From an uncultured Flaviramulus sp. (GTDB lineage Bacteria > Bacteroidota > Bacteroidia > Flavobacteriales > Flavobacteriaceae), in the NCBI GenBank assembly GCA_947495125.1, contig CANLXL010000002.1, positions 1 to 64,000 on the forward strand: a stretch of 64,000 bases of DNA, given 5' to 3'. The position numbers were made by a program, and so were the translations under genes. The notes beneath the pieces were generated by a model. It did not search any database and had not been told where the DNA came from. It saw only the letters and a program-made list of their open reading frames with translations. How positions within the stretch are numbered: position 1 is the first letter of the stretch; each line of letters starts with the position of its first letter. Positions 8,903-19,500 of this stretch are shown one piece after another.

Positions 8903-10687
8903 TTATTCATGGTCATGCTGATGTTCTTCTTCGATTTTTTTTCTAACCTTGCTCACTTCATCAATTGTTATGTTTGATGCGTCATTGCCAAAATTCGTTC
9001 TTATGAAGGTCAAAATTTCTGATATTTCGTCATCCTTTAAAAATGCGTGTTGCGGCATAAGGCCGCTAAAAGATTCACCGTTAACCTCGATGGCACCTTC
9101 AAGTCCTTCGAGGACGACTCTTATTAAACGTGTTTTGTCTCCTGTAACCCAGTCGGTATCTACCAACGTTGGAAACCTACCGCCCGCGCCATGACCGTCA
9201 CCTTGATGGCAAGCACTACAATATTGGAGGTATAACCTGTTGCCTTTAGAAAGGTTTTCTCCTTTTATTAGGTTGTCTTTTATTTCATCGGGTGTTCTTA
9301 TATGGGTGGCCTGTTTGCGTTCTTCCATAGAAGCCAGTTCCTTTTCTCCAAAATCGTTTTTATCTCCTGTATACATTACACGCCATACTTTTCCTTGATT
9401 GGAATCACTAATATATATAGAGCCATCGGGACCGGTTGCTACGCCCATAGGTCTATTAACTGAGCGATAAACACTTATTATAGGATCCATTTGAGCAAAA
9501 CCATCGGCAAAAACTTCCCATGCTCCGGTGGCTTTACCATCTTTAAACGGAACAAACCCAACAAAATATCCGGATTGTGGATAAGGCGCCCTGTTAGTGG
9601 ACCCATGAAACGCAATAAAAGCACCATTTTTATAGCGCTCAGGAAGCTGATCACCGGTATAAAACATCAAATCATTAGGGGCCCAGTGTCCGGGAAAGCC
9701 AATAACAGGATCGTCGCAGCTTTCACATCGCCCTACAATTTTGCCATCTCCACCATATTCCGGAGCCAATACTTTTTTATTCTGAAGTTGATCGTAGTAG
9801 CAATATGGCCATCCAAAATCGGAGCCTTCGGTAACTCTGATAAACTCTTCAGAAGGCAGTAAGGCACTTTCCCAAGGGGTATATACATCTGGAAATAAAC
9901 GATACAAATCATCTCTTCCATGTACCACCGCGTATAAGGTTTCATCAACCGGGTTCCAGTCCAGACCTACAACACTTCGAATACCCGTTGCAAATTTATA
10001 ACCGTCTTTTTGAGTCTGCCCGGTTTTGTTAGCGTCGAACCTCCATATCCCTCCATGGTCTTCTAATTGCGGACAGGGATCAATGCCTGGTGATCCCGGG
10101 GTTCTTCCTTCAACCTGACAGGCATTTGAAGGTCCGCCAAAAGGCACATACATATATCCTTTATTGTCAAAAGCAATGGGTTTTCCAATATGCTGGTGTT
10201 TTCCGTGTTCATGATCGTCGGTCATAATGACTTCAGGGTCACCGGGGATAATATCACCATGCTTATCCAGTTTATAGCGATAGACCACGAGTTCGGTACT
10301 AAAGTATAAGTAGCCATTATATATTTTCATCGCTGTGGAGTAACCTCCTCTCGACCGTGATTTATGATCTTCTAATTCACCATAGCGCTCAATAAGATCG
10401 GTTTTACCATCCTGGGTTGTGTCCTTCAATACGGCAACAACTTCGCCGGTTTTAGAATACCTCAAATTCACAAAAACGGTTCCGAATTCATTAACCGTAA
10501 GGTGTCTTGCTTTTCCTTGAATACTGTCTGTAACGACTATGGCTTCAAAGTTATCGGGAATAAAGAGTCCGCCGTTATCAGCATCCCCATGAGCTAAAGT
10601 TTGGGATGGATTTTCGGCACAATGAATAAAACTAAGGGCTATCGCAAAAGGCAGTAACAATAGCCTGGATTTTAATTGAAACTTCAT
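8903..10687 (-). CDS. PQQ-type sugar dehydrogenase-like protein with C-terminal cytochrome c
   Basis: A protein of 594 aa. Residues about 40-450 form a soluble glucose/sorbosone dehydrogenase-like six-bladed propeller (TGIRSVVGLDWNPVDETLYAVVHG, GSDFGWPYCYYD, NRPMGVATGPDGSIYISDSNQGKVWRV). From about 480 comes a cytochrome c domain with the haem site CSACH and a probable axial Met in GLMPQH. The N-terminus is a signal peptide ending near FIHCAEN, perhaps a lipoprotein although His before Cys is atypical. It likely oxidises a sugar or alcohol in the periplasm and passes electrons through its own haem to the respiratory chain. It is the first gene of the operon. Whether PQQ is really bound cannot be judged here. 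A His-rich tail (EEEHQHDHE) ends the protein. Confidence 0.85.
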   Translation of the reverse strand: MKFQLKSRLLLLPFAIALSFIHCAENPSQTLAHGDADNGGLFIPDNFEAIVVTDSIQGKARHLTVNEFGTVFVNLRYSKTGEVVAVLKDTTQDGKTDLIERYGELEDHKSRSRGGYSTAMKIYNGYLYFSTELVVYRYKLDKHGDIIPGDPEVIMTDDHEHGKHQHIGKPIAFDNKGYMYVPFGGPSNACQVEGRTPGSPGIDPCPQLEDHGGIWRFDANKTGQTQKDGYKFATGIRSVVGLDWNPVDETLYAVVHGRDDLYRLFPDVYTPWESALLPSEEFIRVTEGSDFGWPYCYYDQLQNKKVLAPEYGGDGKIVGRCESCDDPVIGFPGHWAPNDLMFYTGDQLPERYKNGAFIAFHGSTNRAPYPQSGYFVGFVPFKDGKATGAWEVFADGFAQMDPIISVYRSVNRPMGVATGPDGSIYISDSNQGKVWRVMYTGDKNDFGEKELASMEERKQATHIRTPDEIKDNLIKGENLSKGNRLYLQYCSACHQGDGHGAGGRFPTLVDTDWVTGDKTRLIRVVLEGLEGAIEVNGESFSGLMPQHAFLKDDEISEILTFIRTNFGNDASNITIDEVSKVRKKIEEEHQHDHE

Positions 10688-11050
10688 AAATATTATTTAA
10701 TAGCATGCCTTTACCAACAGGTTTAGGACAACAGTTTGCTTTAATTCAATACGTTTTGGGGCTACTAATATATATGTCGGTAAAAACCTCTAATAAAATT
10801 CAATTATTACTAATGCGATTTGTCCTGAAAATCAATACTTAGGACTCCTATAAATGTACTAAAAATTAAAAAGGTGGTTAAATTTTTTCTACGAATGCAG
10901 AGTATTAAGTCATGCTGGAGGCGTTTAAGCCTACGAACTACAATTTGCATTTATATAAACAGGGTTTTAGAATAGTTTCAATATGAAATATAATTGGTGA
11001 GTTTTGTATCATATTGTAAGATAAGCGATAACTATTCTTAATGGCGTTTG
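10688..11050. other. Intergenic region upstream of the catabolic operon
   Basis: These 363 bases hold no convincing gene. They must carry the promoter of the minus-strand operon that starts at 10687 and the 3' end of the VCBS gene transcript. No clean TAnnTTTG box on the minus strand was found, so the operon promoter may be regulator-dependent. A small hairpin-like sequence (GGCGTTTAAGCC) lies near 10920. Confidence 0.5.
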
Positions 11051-12613
11051 TTATTCTGAATTATTAGTAAGCACAAGCAATTGAGGAAAAGAGGTAACTC
11101 CTTTTAGTACTTGTTTATAATATTCTCCAAACGTATGAAAATAGGAACCTAAAAACAGATCTATATCGCCGTCATTATCGAAGTCGGCCGCATCCATGGT
11201 AAGCCACTTTCCGGAGGCTGCTTCAGGCGTTGAAAAAGCCTTGAAATTCAGATGGCCTTCATTAGATAAATATACAAAGGACTGTGTAGGGTTGTCTTCA
11301 TAGGAATAAAATGCGGAACCGGCGATATCCAGATCACCATCCTTATCAAAATCTCTGGCGATGGCTTTACTGGCACCATATAGCGGATAGAAAAAAGCAT
11401 CTTCAAAATTATTGGCACCGTCATTTAAATAAATTCTGATCCCATGATAATTCTTTCTAATGATCGAATAGTCCCAATTATCACCATTGGTTAGCAGGAT
11501 ATCCTGATGACCATCATTATTGAAATCGGCTAATTCCAAATAACTCATCCCATAAACCGGAGGGAATTCTAAAACCACATCTTCTTCAAATTCATTATTC
11601 CCTTGATTATAGAATATGGATACCTGCTCATAAGCCTGTGCCATGAGCACGATAATATCGGGTTTTCCATCATTATTAAAATCGGCTATTTCGGCCTTTC
11701 TGGCTCCGGGCATATCTTTAAGGATGTGCTCTTTTTCGGTTTCAAAATTATCGTACCATAATAATTTGCCCTTATTATGGCCAAAACCACAGATAACCAC
11801 ATCGTCCTTTTTATCCATATTCAAGTCACCGACCACAAAATCTACCGGCCTTGGTAGGTTCTGAATGCTCATTTTTTGAGTACCGCTTTTGTTGTATAGC
11901 AGGCTGCCCAAAGTTTGGTCTGAAGGACTAAATTTTCCAATAGTGAGCATGTTAGGTGTCAAGCCTTTGGTAAAGTCGATATCGACAACGGGACTTGGGA
12001 GTTTCCATGTTTTTTTTAAGGTCATGTTAGCGTCGAGTACATAGACGAGATTACTCGCATCTCCCACAAACAATTGTGACGTGGCTTCATCGAACTTTAA
12101 TAATGACGTTCTTGGAAAGCCCTTGCTGTTAATATATATTTTTTTAGAATCAAATAATGGAAGAGTCTCCGCTTTTACAACTTCGACATGTTGTTCCAGA
12201 GGTTCATTTGGAGCCTCGCTTTCGTAATAACTCATGATTTTCTGCCAATCTTCTTCCGAAATAATGGGAGTGTCCGGATATATGTTTAAGGCTTTTACCA
12301 ACTCAAGGTCTTCCTTTGGAGTGCCGGCAAAAGGATCTACCCCCGGAATTTTGATCCCCATGCGAAATCCCATATTAGGAAGTACATGATTAACCCAGGT
12401 CTTTTTGTCCAGAAGCTCAGGTTCCGGAAAGGAATGACAAATTTTACAATAGATATGCGCTAGTGCCTTTCCCGATGGAACGGAATCCAAAACAGGCAGA
12501 TCAACTTTGTCCATATATGGATGGGTTTTAGGTATCCCTGAAAAAAACACCATCAATAACATCGAAACAATAACAAGGCATATAATAGGTGTCGTTCTGG
12601 TAGAAAGCATCAA
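11051..12613 (-). CDS. VCBS/FG-GAP repeat protein with cytochrome c motif
   Basis: A protein of 520 aa with an N-terminal membrane anchor or signal (ICLVIVSMLLMVFFSG). A single haem-binding CxxCH follows at about residue 56 (YCKICHSFPEPE). The rest, about 160-520, is a beta-propeller made of FG-GAP/VCBS repeats with calcium-type loops: DFNNDGKPDI, DFNNDGHQDI, DFDKDGDLDI, DFDNDGDIDL. The pairing of a haem motif with a VCBS propeller suggests an extracytoplasmic electron-transfer or substrate-binding role. It lies on the same strand as the 3.0-10.7 kb operon, 363 bp upstream, probably as its own unit, and diverges from the regulator at 12.8 kb. Function unknown. Confidence 0.82.
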   Translation of the reverse strand: MMLSTRTTPIICLVIVSMLLMVFFSGIPKTHPYMDKVDLPVLDSVPSGKALAHIYCKICHSFPEPELLDKKTWVNHVLPNMGFRMGIKIPGVDPFAGTPKEDLELVKALNIYPDTPIISEEDWQKIMSYYESEAPNEPLEQHVEVVKAETLPLFDSKKIYINSKGFPRTSLLKFDEATSQLFVGDASNLVYVLDANMTLKKTWKLPSPVVDIDFTKGLTPNMLTIGKFSPSDQTLGSLLYNKSGTQKMSIQNLPRPVDFVVGDLNMDKKDDVVICGFGHNKGKLLWYDNFETEKEHILKDMPGARKAEIADFNNDGKPDIIVLMAQAYEQVSIFYNQGNNEFEEDVVLEFPPVYGMSYLELADFNNDGHQDILLTNGDNWDYSIIRKNYHGIRIYLNDGANNFEDAFFYPLYGASKAIARDFDKDGDLDIAGSAFYSYEDNPTQSFVYLSNEGHLNFKAFSTPEAASGKWLTMDAADFDNDGDIDLFLGSYFHTFGEYYKQVLKGVTSFPQLLVLTNNSE

Positions 12614-12826
12614 TTTAGGTCATTAAATTAGCGTAGATATCCGGTTTAAATATAACTAATAAAAATAATATGTTTTTCTGTAGTGTTCTAAGTTCATTTT
12701 TAAAATTTAAACCAGTTGAATTCAAACTCATAACAAAGCGAGAAAATTACTAAATTTACCAACTTGGAGTACCAACGCGGTTATAGAACTAACGAAGTTT
12801 TTACTAGGCCTTAGATATTTTTTAAC

Positions 12827-15133
12827 TTGAATAAAAATTCTCTGCGATACTATGTCTTACTGTTTTTTGCATGCATTAGCCTATGCCATGCTCAAGTTGG
12901 TAATTCTGAAATTCACAGGCCATATATTGTACTGAACCCGAATGAGGTATCGATTTCAGAAATAGATGCGATATTAAAGCACAATCAAAATCTAGCCATT
13001 TTCCATTCTGAAAATACGCCGATAAGCACTGATTTTCTTAAACTATATAAATCGTATAATGATAGTTTGGTCGTTATTTCTGAAAATGACATTCCTGCAA
13101 ACTTATCCAATGATCTTGTGGTGATTCATAAAAAGCCAGGTGATTTGGAAGCGATTAGCATCACTCCGACCAAACTATTGGATAGTATTCGGTTTCGATT
13201 TTATGAACGAAATAAACTCAAGGTGATACGCTTAGAAGATGATGTTATTCTGACCGACTCTCTCTTTTTTGCGATATGGAAGCAGTCCGGGACACTTCCT
13301 CATTTTTTTACACCTAACAAGACTTCCTTACAAAAAATAGATAGCCTTGTTCGTCAAATACCCCAGCTTAGAAAAGTTTACGGTGTCGTAGAAACGGAAG
13401 ACGGAAAACTGATTGACGGTGTGAGGTTTAAAGATTATAACGATGCTGTTGTTAACGGCTATTTTAGTTTTCCGGTCTTACATGGAGAGGTTCTCCCGGC
13501 CTTAGTGCCTTATAAAGCAGGGTATCATTTCTCACCGGATATTATTAACACCACCCCCGAGAATTATAAAAACAGTAAAACTTTTATAGCCTTTCCTTTG
13601 GATATTACCTATGAACTATCGGATCACTTTGTATTCGATCCGAAGTTTAAAAATAAGATGAAGGAAAATGATAAGGAGCTTTTAATTAATAATGTGGAAA
13701 TTACCGCAGATGACATTCATGGTAAGGTCGGTTATTTTAATGATCGAAGTTATATCGACACGGGCATAGAAAGTAAAAATACCTTTAAAGAGAATTTTAC
13801 GATTGCCGCCTGGGTGAAACCAACGTCTTTAGGGCTTAATAACAGTATTTTAGGAAAGGGTGATAATTTTGTGGTCAAGCTGCGTAATGGCTTCTTAACC
13901 TTTACCATGGCAGGTATTAAGGATTATATTTCTGAAGCTTCGGTAGTGCCATTAAACCAATGGACCCATATTGCCTTAACCCATTCAAGAATTGATAACA
14001 AGCTGTTTTTCTATGTTAATGGAAAATTAACTGAAGAGGTGCCTTTGGTTTCAGAATATGAGCCTTCCGATTTTAATATCCTTATCGGAAGTAATTTATG
14101 GGAAGAATTCTTTAAAGGCTACCTTGCGGATATCAAAATCTGGGAACGCGAGTTAAACTCCAACGAAATACGTACACTTTTTGAAAACAGGGCTTTGAAA
14201 GATGAAGATGGCCCCCTATATTCTGCCATCATTATTTTTACGGTCTTACTTATTGTCGGTTTGCTTTTATTGAGACGGCGTTTGCCGAAAAAGAAAAGGG
14301 CGGTCTCTAATAATCGTCAGGAGCGGAATAAGAGACCCAAAGTGTTTACTGAAGGAATTCCGGGGAATGATGACTCCGAACGTGTTTTATGTTTTGGAAA
14401 ACTCAGAATCTTTAACCGTCATAATGAAGATCTTGCTGAAAAGTTATCGCCATTACTGAAGAAAATATTTGTGATTGTCTTTTTATACAGTTACCGGGGC
14501 AGGCAAAAGGGAATTTCAACAAAACAACTGACGGAATTTTTATGGCCGGGAATGAGTGCACAAAAGGCAAAGAACACCCGGGGAACCAATATCAACAATT
14601 TAAGAACCATCCTCAATTCCTGTAAAGGCATCAATTTGGTGTTTAAAGACCGGTCCTGGTTTATCGAATTGCATGAGGATTGTTTTTGTGATTATCTCGT
14701 CATTCAGTACTATTTAAATACCTTTTCAAGTAACGATTACACCATAAAAACGTTGGAGCAGGAGTTGCCGAAATTCGTTCAGATCTTAAAAGGTGGCCGG
14801 TTATTTTCAAGCTCCAGCGAACCCTGGTTGGACCCGTTTATTGAAAAATTCAGCAATCAGATCATTGAACAATGTTTAGAATTCACCGAAGTATTAGATC
14901 TGAATAAGCATACTGAATTATTGCTTCAGTTAACTGAAGTTATCACCATTTATGATGATCTGAATGAAAAAGCACACCAAATAAAATTATTAGCCTTGAT
15001 CAAGCAAGGTAAATTAAGTTTGGCATACAAGGCTCATGACAACTTCGAAAAGCTGTATTATAAAATTTATAAGGAAGCCTATCCCACCACTTTTGAAGCC
15101 ATCACTTCAGAACAAAATTTAGAAAAAAACTAA
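12827..15133 (+). CDS. Transmembrane LamG/SARP-like one-component regulator
   Basis: A protein of 768 aa that appears to join sensing and DNA binding in one chain. A TTG at 12827 starts it; it opens a Sec-type signal (SLRYYVLLFFACISLCHAQ), which supports that start. Residues 23-290 are an unknown extracytoplasmic region. About 295-455 is a LamG/concanavalin-like domain (FTIAAWVKPTSLGLNNSILG, WTHIALTHSR, LADIKIWERELNSNEI). About 466-486 is a transmembrane helix followed by RRRLPKKKR. Cytoplasmic residues about 520-635 look like an OmpR/SARP winged helix (LTEFLWPGMSAQKAKNTRGT, INNLRTIL), then a helical BTAD-like tail. It is followed by the Gfo and DUF1080 genes, and likely senses a glycan or product for them. 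Confidence 0.8.
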   Translation: MNKNSLRYYVLLFFACISLCHAQVGNSEIHRPYIVLNPNEVSISEIDAILKHNQNLAIFHSENTPISTDFLKLYKSYNDSLVVISENDIPANLSNDLVVIHKKPGDLEAISITPTKLLDSIRFRFYERNKLKVIRLEDDVILTDSLFFAIWKQSGTLPHFFTPNKTSLQKIDSLVRQIPQLRKVYGVVETEDGKLIDGVRFKDYNDAVVNGYFSFPVLHGEVLPALVPYKAGYHFSPDIINTTPENYKNSKTFIAFPLDITYELSDHFVFDPKFKNKMKENDKELLINNVEITADDIHGKVGYFNDRSYIDTGIESKNTFKENFTIAAWVKPTSLGLNNSILGKGDNFVVKLRNGFLTFTMAGIKDYISEASVVPLNQWTHIALTHSRIDNKLFFYVNGKLTEEVPLVSEYEPSDFNILIGSNLWEEFFKGYLADIKIWERELNSNEIRTLFENRALKDEDGPLYSAIIIFTVLLIVGLLLLRRRLPKKKRAVSNNRQERNKRPKVFTEGIPGNDDSERVLCFGKLRIFNRHNEDLAEKLSPLLKKIFVIVFLYSYRGRQKGISTKQLTEFLWPGMSAQKAKNTRGTNINNLRTILNSCKGINLVFKDRSWFIELHEDCFCDYLVIQYYLNTFSSNDYTIKTLEQELPKFVQILKGGRLFSSSSEPWLDPFIEKFSNQIIEQCLEFTEVLDLNKHTELLLQLTEVITIYDDLNEKAHQIKLLALIKQGKLSLAYKAHDNFEKLYYKIYKEAYPTTFEAITSEQNLEKN

Positions 15134-15228
15134 AATATTTTTTTCATTACCCCATTCGTTACCCCTCATTTTACACAGCTTCCCATTTCTTTGTCTCTCA
15201 AATTACAAATAAAAAGACGTAGATATTT

Positions 15229-16497
15229 ATGGGAAAATCAGGATCGAATCGTAGAGATTTTGTAAAAAAAACACTGGTAGCCGCTGCAGGAATTAGTATT
15301 ATTCCGAGGCATGTTATGGGTGGTACAAATTTTATCGCACCTAGCGACCAACTGACTAAAGCCGTTATCGGTGTTGGAGGTATGGGACAAGGCCATTTAG
15401 GGTATGAAGGGACAAAACTATTGGCCATTTGTGATGCCGATGGCAATCATTTGGCAAACACCCTTAAGAAAGTGGGTAATGATGTTAAAGGCTATCGCGA
15501 TTTCCGAGAGGTTTTACAAAGACCGGATATCGATATTGTACATATCGCCACACCACCGCATTGGCATGGAATTATGTCTGTCATGGCTGCTGAAGCCGGT
15601 AAAGATGTATGGTGTGAAAAACCAATGACACGAACGATTGGTGAAGGCAAGCGCGTTGTGGAAGCGATGAAGCAACACGGACGCATGTTCAGATTAAATA
15701 CCTGGTTCCGATTTAAAGATAACTTTTACGGCATGCGAACACCGGTAAGAAAGCTTAAGAAAGTTGTGGATAGTGGTGCGCTGGGCTGGCCATTAAAGGT
15801 GACTATAAGTGGTGTTACCGGATTCAACTGGAAGTTCTATTGGGTAGGTAAGGAGAATTTAAAACCACAGACTGTCCCGGATCATTTGGACTATAACATG
15901 TGGTTAGGCCCGGCACCGGAAAAACCATATAACCGCCATAGAACACATGCCACCTTCAGAGGGTATTGGGATTATGATGGCGGCGGATTAGGCGATATGG
16001 GACAACACTATATCGATCCCGTACAATATTTCCTTGGAAAAGATAACGACAGTCCGGTAAAAGTGGAAGTGGATGCCCCACAGCAACATTATGATGCGAT
16101 CGGTACCTGGAGAAAGATCACCTACACCTATGCCGATGGCTGCCAGATCATTTTAGATGGCGAGAACGCCGATAAAAATGCCGCCTATATTGAAGGGCCG
16201 GATGGAAAAATATATAACGGTTTTAAATCGACCATTCCGAATATTGAAGGAATCATCAATAGTATTCCCGATCCTGAAGAGCAAATCACCACCTTTTCAG
16301 AATCTGTAAGAACACGTCAGAAATTTGCACTTAATGAAGATAATGGTCATCGCTCTGCGACCGTTGTGAATATGGGAATCATCGCCCTGCGCTTAGGAAG
16401 AACTTTAGAGTTCGACCCTGTGAAACAGGAATTTATAAATGACGAGGAAGCCAACCGATTGATTAACCAACCCATGCGAACATCATGGGCGCACTAA
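15229..16497 (+). CDS. Gfo/Idh/MocA family oxidoreductase with Tat signal
   Basis: An NAD(P)-dependent oxidoreductase of 422 aa. The leader SNRRDFVKKTLVAAAGISI is a twin-arginine signal, usual for exported members that carry tightly bound NAD(P). The Rossmann part begins at about residue 43 (KAVIGVGGMGQGHLG) and continues through AICDAD, DIDIVHIATPPHWHG and DVWCEKPMTRTIGEGK, the EKP motif holding the catalytic Lys. The C-terminal half has WDYDGGGLGDMGQHYIDP, with the conserved substrate-site His. Such enzymes oxidise glycosides at C3. It is followed 23 bp later by the DUF1080 protein, as in 3-keto-glycoside pathways. Starts at ATG 15229. Confidence 0.9.
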   Translation: MGKSGSNRRDFVKKTLVAAAGISIIPRHVMGGTNFIAPSDQLTKAVIGVGGMGQGHLGYEGTKLLAICDADGNHLANTLKKVGNDVKGYRDFREVLQRPDIDIVHIATPPHWHGIMSVMAAEAGKDVWCEKPMTRTIGEGKRVVEAMKQHGRMFRLNTWFRFKDNFYGMRTPVRKLKKVVDSGALGWPLKVTISGVTGFNWKFYWVGKENLKPQTVPDHLDYNMWLGPAPEKPYNRHRTHATFRGYWDYDGGGLGDMGQHYIDPVQYFLGKDNDSPVKVEVDAPQQHYDAIGTWRKITYTYADGCQIILDGENADKNAAYIEGPDGKIYNGFKSTIPNIEGIINSIPDPEEQITTFSESVRTRQKFALNEDNGHRSATVVNMGIIALRLGRTLEFDPVKQEFINDEEANRLINQPMRTSWAH

Positions 16498-16520
16498 AAA
16501 CAAACTTTGATATTACGACA

Positions 16521-19500
16521 ATGAAAAAAGCAATCATAACACTGGGTACAGTACTTTTTATATGCTGTATGCCTTTATATACCTATAGCCAGATGAACAG
16601 AACCTTAGAAACTAAGGTCGCTGATATTTTGGCACAATTCCCAACGAAAGATCTCAAGCATTCGGATAAATTGATGACCGAGATCATAGCATTAGACGAA
16701 GCCGGGATTCTTCAATTTACAGACATGCTGGTGCCTTTGGGAACCGGTGACGATACCAATGCGAGATACGCCATTCAAAGTTTGGCCATCTATGCCGGCG
16801 GATTAAACAAAACCGTCGGAAGCAATGTCGCCGAGCAGGCTTTGTTAAAAGCTATCGCTAAAGCAAATCATAATGAAGTAAAGACTTTTTTAATGGACAG
16901 ACTGGTATTCTGCGGAAGTAATAACAGCTTGGCATTATTGAACAATGCATTGAAAGGAGCTCTATTCAAACCGGCATTATCGGCTTTAACGGCTATTGCA
17001 ACGCCTGAAGCGAGTCAGGTCATTTTTGAAGCCGCGAAAGTTTCAAATGATGATCAGCAGATCGCTTTGGTGGATGCTTTGGGTGTATTGAAATATAAGC
17101 CTGCAACCGATTTCATTCAGGAATTGGCCGCTTCAAATGATAAAGATACACAGCAATATGCCTTAATGGCCTTATCTGAAATCGCTTCTGCAAATTCCAA
17201 AGAAGTACTTGTTAATGCTGCGGAACAGGCCAATTTCAAATTAGACGATTCAAAAGCGATCATTGCCTTGATTCGATATGCCACACGATTAAAAGAAAAC
17301 GGAAATTCAGCCTTAAGTGCTGAGGTTGCTAAAGACATTCTTAAGAACGCTAAAGCGGAAGAGCAATTACATTTCAGATCGGCCGCCATGCACTTATTGC
17401 GTGAGATCGAAGGTTCTGCCTTCACTAAAACCTTACTGAAAGAAGCTAAAAATACGAATGAAAAGTATAGTGCTTCCGTGGTTGATGCGGCTTCAGGAAA
17501 TCTGACTTCAGCAGAAGTATCCAAATGGGTAAAAGCCTATAAAAAATATCCGGCGACCACGAAGCCACTCGTAATCAGAATGCTCAGCGGAAGACCAGAA
17601 GCCATCGTATTTGATAAATGTATTCTGCTGGCTTTGGAAGATGGCGATGAATTTGTGAGGATCACGGCAATCAAAGCCCTATCCTCACAGGAAAAAAGTA
17701 AGGCGTTCCCGGTGTTACTTCAGTTATTCAATAAGGACTTATCCCCATCGGAATATCAGGCTTTGGAAGAAACACTTTTAAAGGTGGTGAGTTCGGAAGA
17801 TTCGGGTATACTGGCAGGCAAATTAAGTCAGGTGAATGATGCCGGAAAACAAGTGCTGGTCAATGTGCTTTCAAAACGAAATGCCACCAATCAATTTGGA
17901 GCAATTTCAGGTTTGTTGAGTACGTCAAATGACGCATTAAGATCGACGGTATATTCAGCACTACCATTCGTGTCAGGTGCGGGAGATTTGTCAAAATTAA
18001 CAAGCATCCTTGCAGCTGAAAATGATGCCGATAATATAGAGCACATTCAAAAAGCCATAGTTCATGTGCTCGATGCCAGGGACGAGGCAGCAGCAAATAG
18101 CATTTATAAAGCCTATCATTCGTTTTCAGATACTTCAAAATTAACACCTATTTTGGCGGCATTAAGTACCGATAAGGCATTGGAATTGGTTTCAAAAGAG
18201 CTAAAATCAGGTGATGCCGATAGCAAGCAAAATGCATTAAAGGCTTTAGTGAATTGGAAACAGAATAATGCCCTTCCTTTATTATTTGAAACTGCTGTTA
18301 AAGCGCAAAACAATACCTTAAAGCAACAGGCTTTTAAATACTACCTTAATAAGACGATAGCATCCGATTATCCGGATGATCAGAAGTTGTTGCTCATCAA
18401 GAAACTTTCACCTTATTATAAAGGGGCACAGGAAAAGAAGCAAATTATAAAAGCCGCTTCAAAAGTGAAAACCTTTTTGTCTCTGGTGTTCGTATCTCAG
18501 TTTTTAGATGATAATAATTTACGAGCTGCAGCATCGAACGCCGCCATAAAAATTGCCTTACCCACTCCCGGAAAGAAAGACGCTTTAAGCGGAGAGGTGG
18601 TTAGAGATATCGTGTCCAGAAGTGTGAACAACCTCACCGGACAAGACAGTCAGTATGTCAAGATCGATGTTAAAGAGTTTTTAGAAAAGATGCCTGCCGA
18701 AAAAGGTTTCGTTTCCATTTTCAACGGAAAAGATCTCAGCGGCTGGGAAGGTTTGGTTAAAAACCCGATTGCCAGAGGGAAAATGTCTAAAAGAGAACTG
18801 GCCAAAGCGCAGGCCAAAGCAAACGAGCAAATGCTACGCGATTGGTTTGTAAAAGATGGGGTGATTGGTTTTAAAGGTGAAGGTTATAATAATATTTGTA
18901 CGATCAAAGACTACGGCGATTTCGAAATGCTTGTCGATTGGAAAATCACCAATGGCGGTGATAGCGGTATTTATTTGAGAGGAACACCGCAAGTACAAAT
19001 TTGGGATATTGCCAGAACCAATGTAGGTGCCCAGGTGGGTAGTGGCGGCTTGTATAACAACCAGAAGAACGAACGCATTCCTTTGCAAGTGGCCGATAAT
19101 CCCATTAACGACTGGAATACTTTCAGAATAAAAATGGTGGGTGAACGCGTAACGGTGTATTTAAATGGAGTACTGGTTACCGATAATGTAGCCCTTGAAA
19201 ATTACTGGGATAGAAAGCTGCCAATTTTTACCAAGGAAGCGATCGAGTTACAAGCCCATGGTGAAGATTTAGGCTTTAGAAATGTGTATGTACGTGAGAT
19301 TGAATCCGGTGATGTCCTTTTAAGTGAGGACGAAAGAAAAGACGGTTTTAAATCCCTTTTTAACGGTAAAGACCTGGAACATTGGATTGGTAACAAAACC
19401 GATTATATCCCTGAAAACAACGAGATTTTTGTCAACCCTAAACAAGGTGGACACGGTAACTTGTATACGGCTGAAGAGTACTCCGATTTTGTATTCAAAT

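Noticed and set aside
9491-9862. 123-codon plus-strand frame inside the dehydrogenase gene
   Set aside because: It is a shadow of the minus-strand gene, which has clear propeller and haem motifs.
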